DNA of 64,000 bases from Paenibacillus donghaensis (GTDB lineage: Bacteria > Bacillota > Bacilli > Paenibacillales > Paenibacillaceae): assembly GCF_002192415.1 (NCBI RefSeq), contig NZ_CP021780.1, positions 682,001-746,000 on the forward strand, written 5' to 3'. The translations under genes were made by a program, and so were the position numbers. Under the pieces are notes generated by a model. It saw only the letters and a list, made by a program, of their open reading frames with translations, was not told the DNA's origin and did not search any database. Position 1 is the stretch's first letter. Every line of letters starts with the position of its first letter. Below, in pieces: positions 63,509 through 64,000 of this stretch.

Positions 63509-64000
63509 TTATGAGGTTGTTTCAACAGCACTGTCCTCGGCTTCGTTAATAAACACCTCAACCCTGCGGACGCGTTGCTTGCTCATCTCGCGGATGGTGA
63601 AGGTAGCCTGGTCACGGACGAAGCTTTTGCCTACAGCAGGATCGGCGACTTGGCTGAACAGCCATCCCCCAATGGAGGTTACCTCTTCATCCTCTAAGAT
63701 CAGGCCCGTGGTCTGGCTGATGTCAGCCAGCGAAACATTGCCATCGAACAGATAGTGCAGATTGCTCAGCTGCTCTATTTTTCTACGTTCATCCCCATCG
63801 AATTCGTCACGGATGTCCCCGACGATCTCTTCCAGAATATCTTCTATGGTTACAAGTCCAGATGTACCGCCGTACTCATCAAGCAAGAGGGCAATATGCA
63901 CACGCTCCAGTTGCATGCGGGTCAGCAGCGTCTTCACGGGTGTGACCTCGGATACGGTCAGAACAGGCTGGATCAAGCTTTTATAATCAAAGTCGGAATT
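63509..64000 (-). CDS. CBS-domain protein of the hemolysin/CorC family, 3' part only
   Basis: The frame is open to the right edge of the window, so the N-terminal membrane domain lies outside. Visible are the end of the CBS pair (LLLDEYGGTSGLVTIEDILE, IVGDIRDEFD) and the small C-terminal CorC_HlyC domain (FDGNVSLADISQTTGLILED, TSIGGWLFSQVAD). Such proteins are linked to Mg2+/metal transport. The TTG at 63976 is internal. Confidence 0.88.
   Translation of the reverse strand, partial: NSDFDYKSLIQPVLTVSEVTPVKTLLTRMQLERVHIALLLDEYGGTSGLVTIEDILEEIVGDIRDEFDGDERRKIEQLSNLHYLFDGNVSLADISQTTGLILEDEEVTSIGGWLFSQVADPAVGKSFVRDQATFTIREMSKQRVRRVEVFINEAEDSAVETTS

Noticed and set aside
1..64000. tRNA, rRNA, prophage or full insertion sequence
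   Set aside because: No cloverleaf, rRNA stretch, phage structural gene or intact transposase was recognised in the window.

Overview
The window reads as chromosomal DNA of a Paenibacillus-type, spore-forming Firmicute. The evidence is strong AGGAGG ribosome sites with many TTG/GTG starts, several carbohydrate ABC importers without their own ATPase, a large S-layer-anchored GH10 xylanase, a CotS-family kinase inside a glycan locus, a regulator/peptide pair of the Paenibacillus Alo type, and abundant short intergenic repeats. The species assignment is inference.

Layout. (1) 1-7400: the 3' end of a YesN-type response regulator, then a sugar ABC importer (lipoprotein and two permeases) and a cytoplasmic GH2 glycosidase, ending in a small glycosidase fragment. 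(2) 7640-13880, minus strand: a second importer of the LplB/YtcP/LipO type and a membrane-anchored AraC regulator that carries a frameshift. (3) 14170-23430: a DUF5107-TPR protein with a GH35 beta-galactosidase, an XRE-TPR quorum-sensing regulator overlapped by a 33-aa signal-peptide-like gene, and a cellulase-like glycosidase. Two 95-bp near-identical promoter segments (14176-14270 and 21921-22015) sit before the DUF5107 gene and the cellulase-like gene. (4) 23456-31024: a LacI repressor divergent from an importer, a GH32 fructosidase and a fructokinase (fructan or sucrose-type use), with a decayed second GH32 behind them. (5) 31025-48662: a glycan locus in four blocks of alternating strand. 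It has seven to eight glycosyltransferases (one frameshifted, one fused to a LamG domain, one to a propeller-like lectin domain), a PIG-L deacetylase, a HipA-like kinase, a CotS-like kinase, an RmlA-like nucleotidyltransferase, an RmlC-like epimerase, a short-chain reductase and the CDP-glucose enzymes RfbF/RfbG. Its product is probably a surface or spore-coat polysaccharide containing a CDP-derived 6-deoxyhexose (inference). (6) 48880-53220: the SLH-anchored xylanase under a likely CcpA site. (7) 53250-56660: pirin, a SIS-domain remnant, an alpha-carbonic anhydrase lipoprotein and two copies of a 109-bp palindromic element. (8) 56613-63462: an arsenic island with arsM, a decayed arsN1-like gene, a cysteine-rich MarR, two arsR, acr3, arsC and a dual-specificity-type phosphatase, then a second methyltransferase plus cysteine-rich MarR pair and a scar left by a deletion. 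(9) 63509-64000: the 3' end of a CBS-domain hemolysin-type protein.

The most interesting systems are the AloR/AloP-like regulator-peptide pair next to glycosidases, and the twin MarR(Cys)-methyltransferase modules of the arsenic island. In the first module a shared operator overlaps both promoters. The glycan locus with two different protein-kinase-fold enzymes also deserves attention. Several genes are broken by loss of a single G in a G run. This is either real decay or variation, or a homopolymer sequencing error, and it should be checked in the reads.
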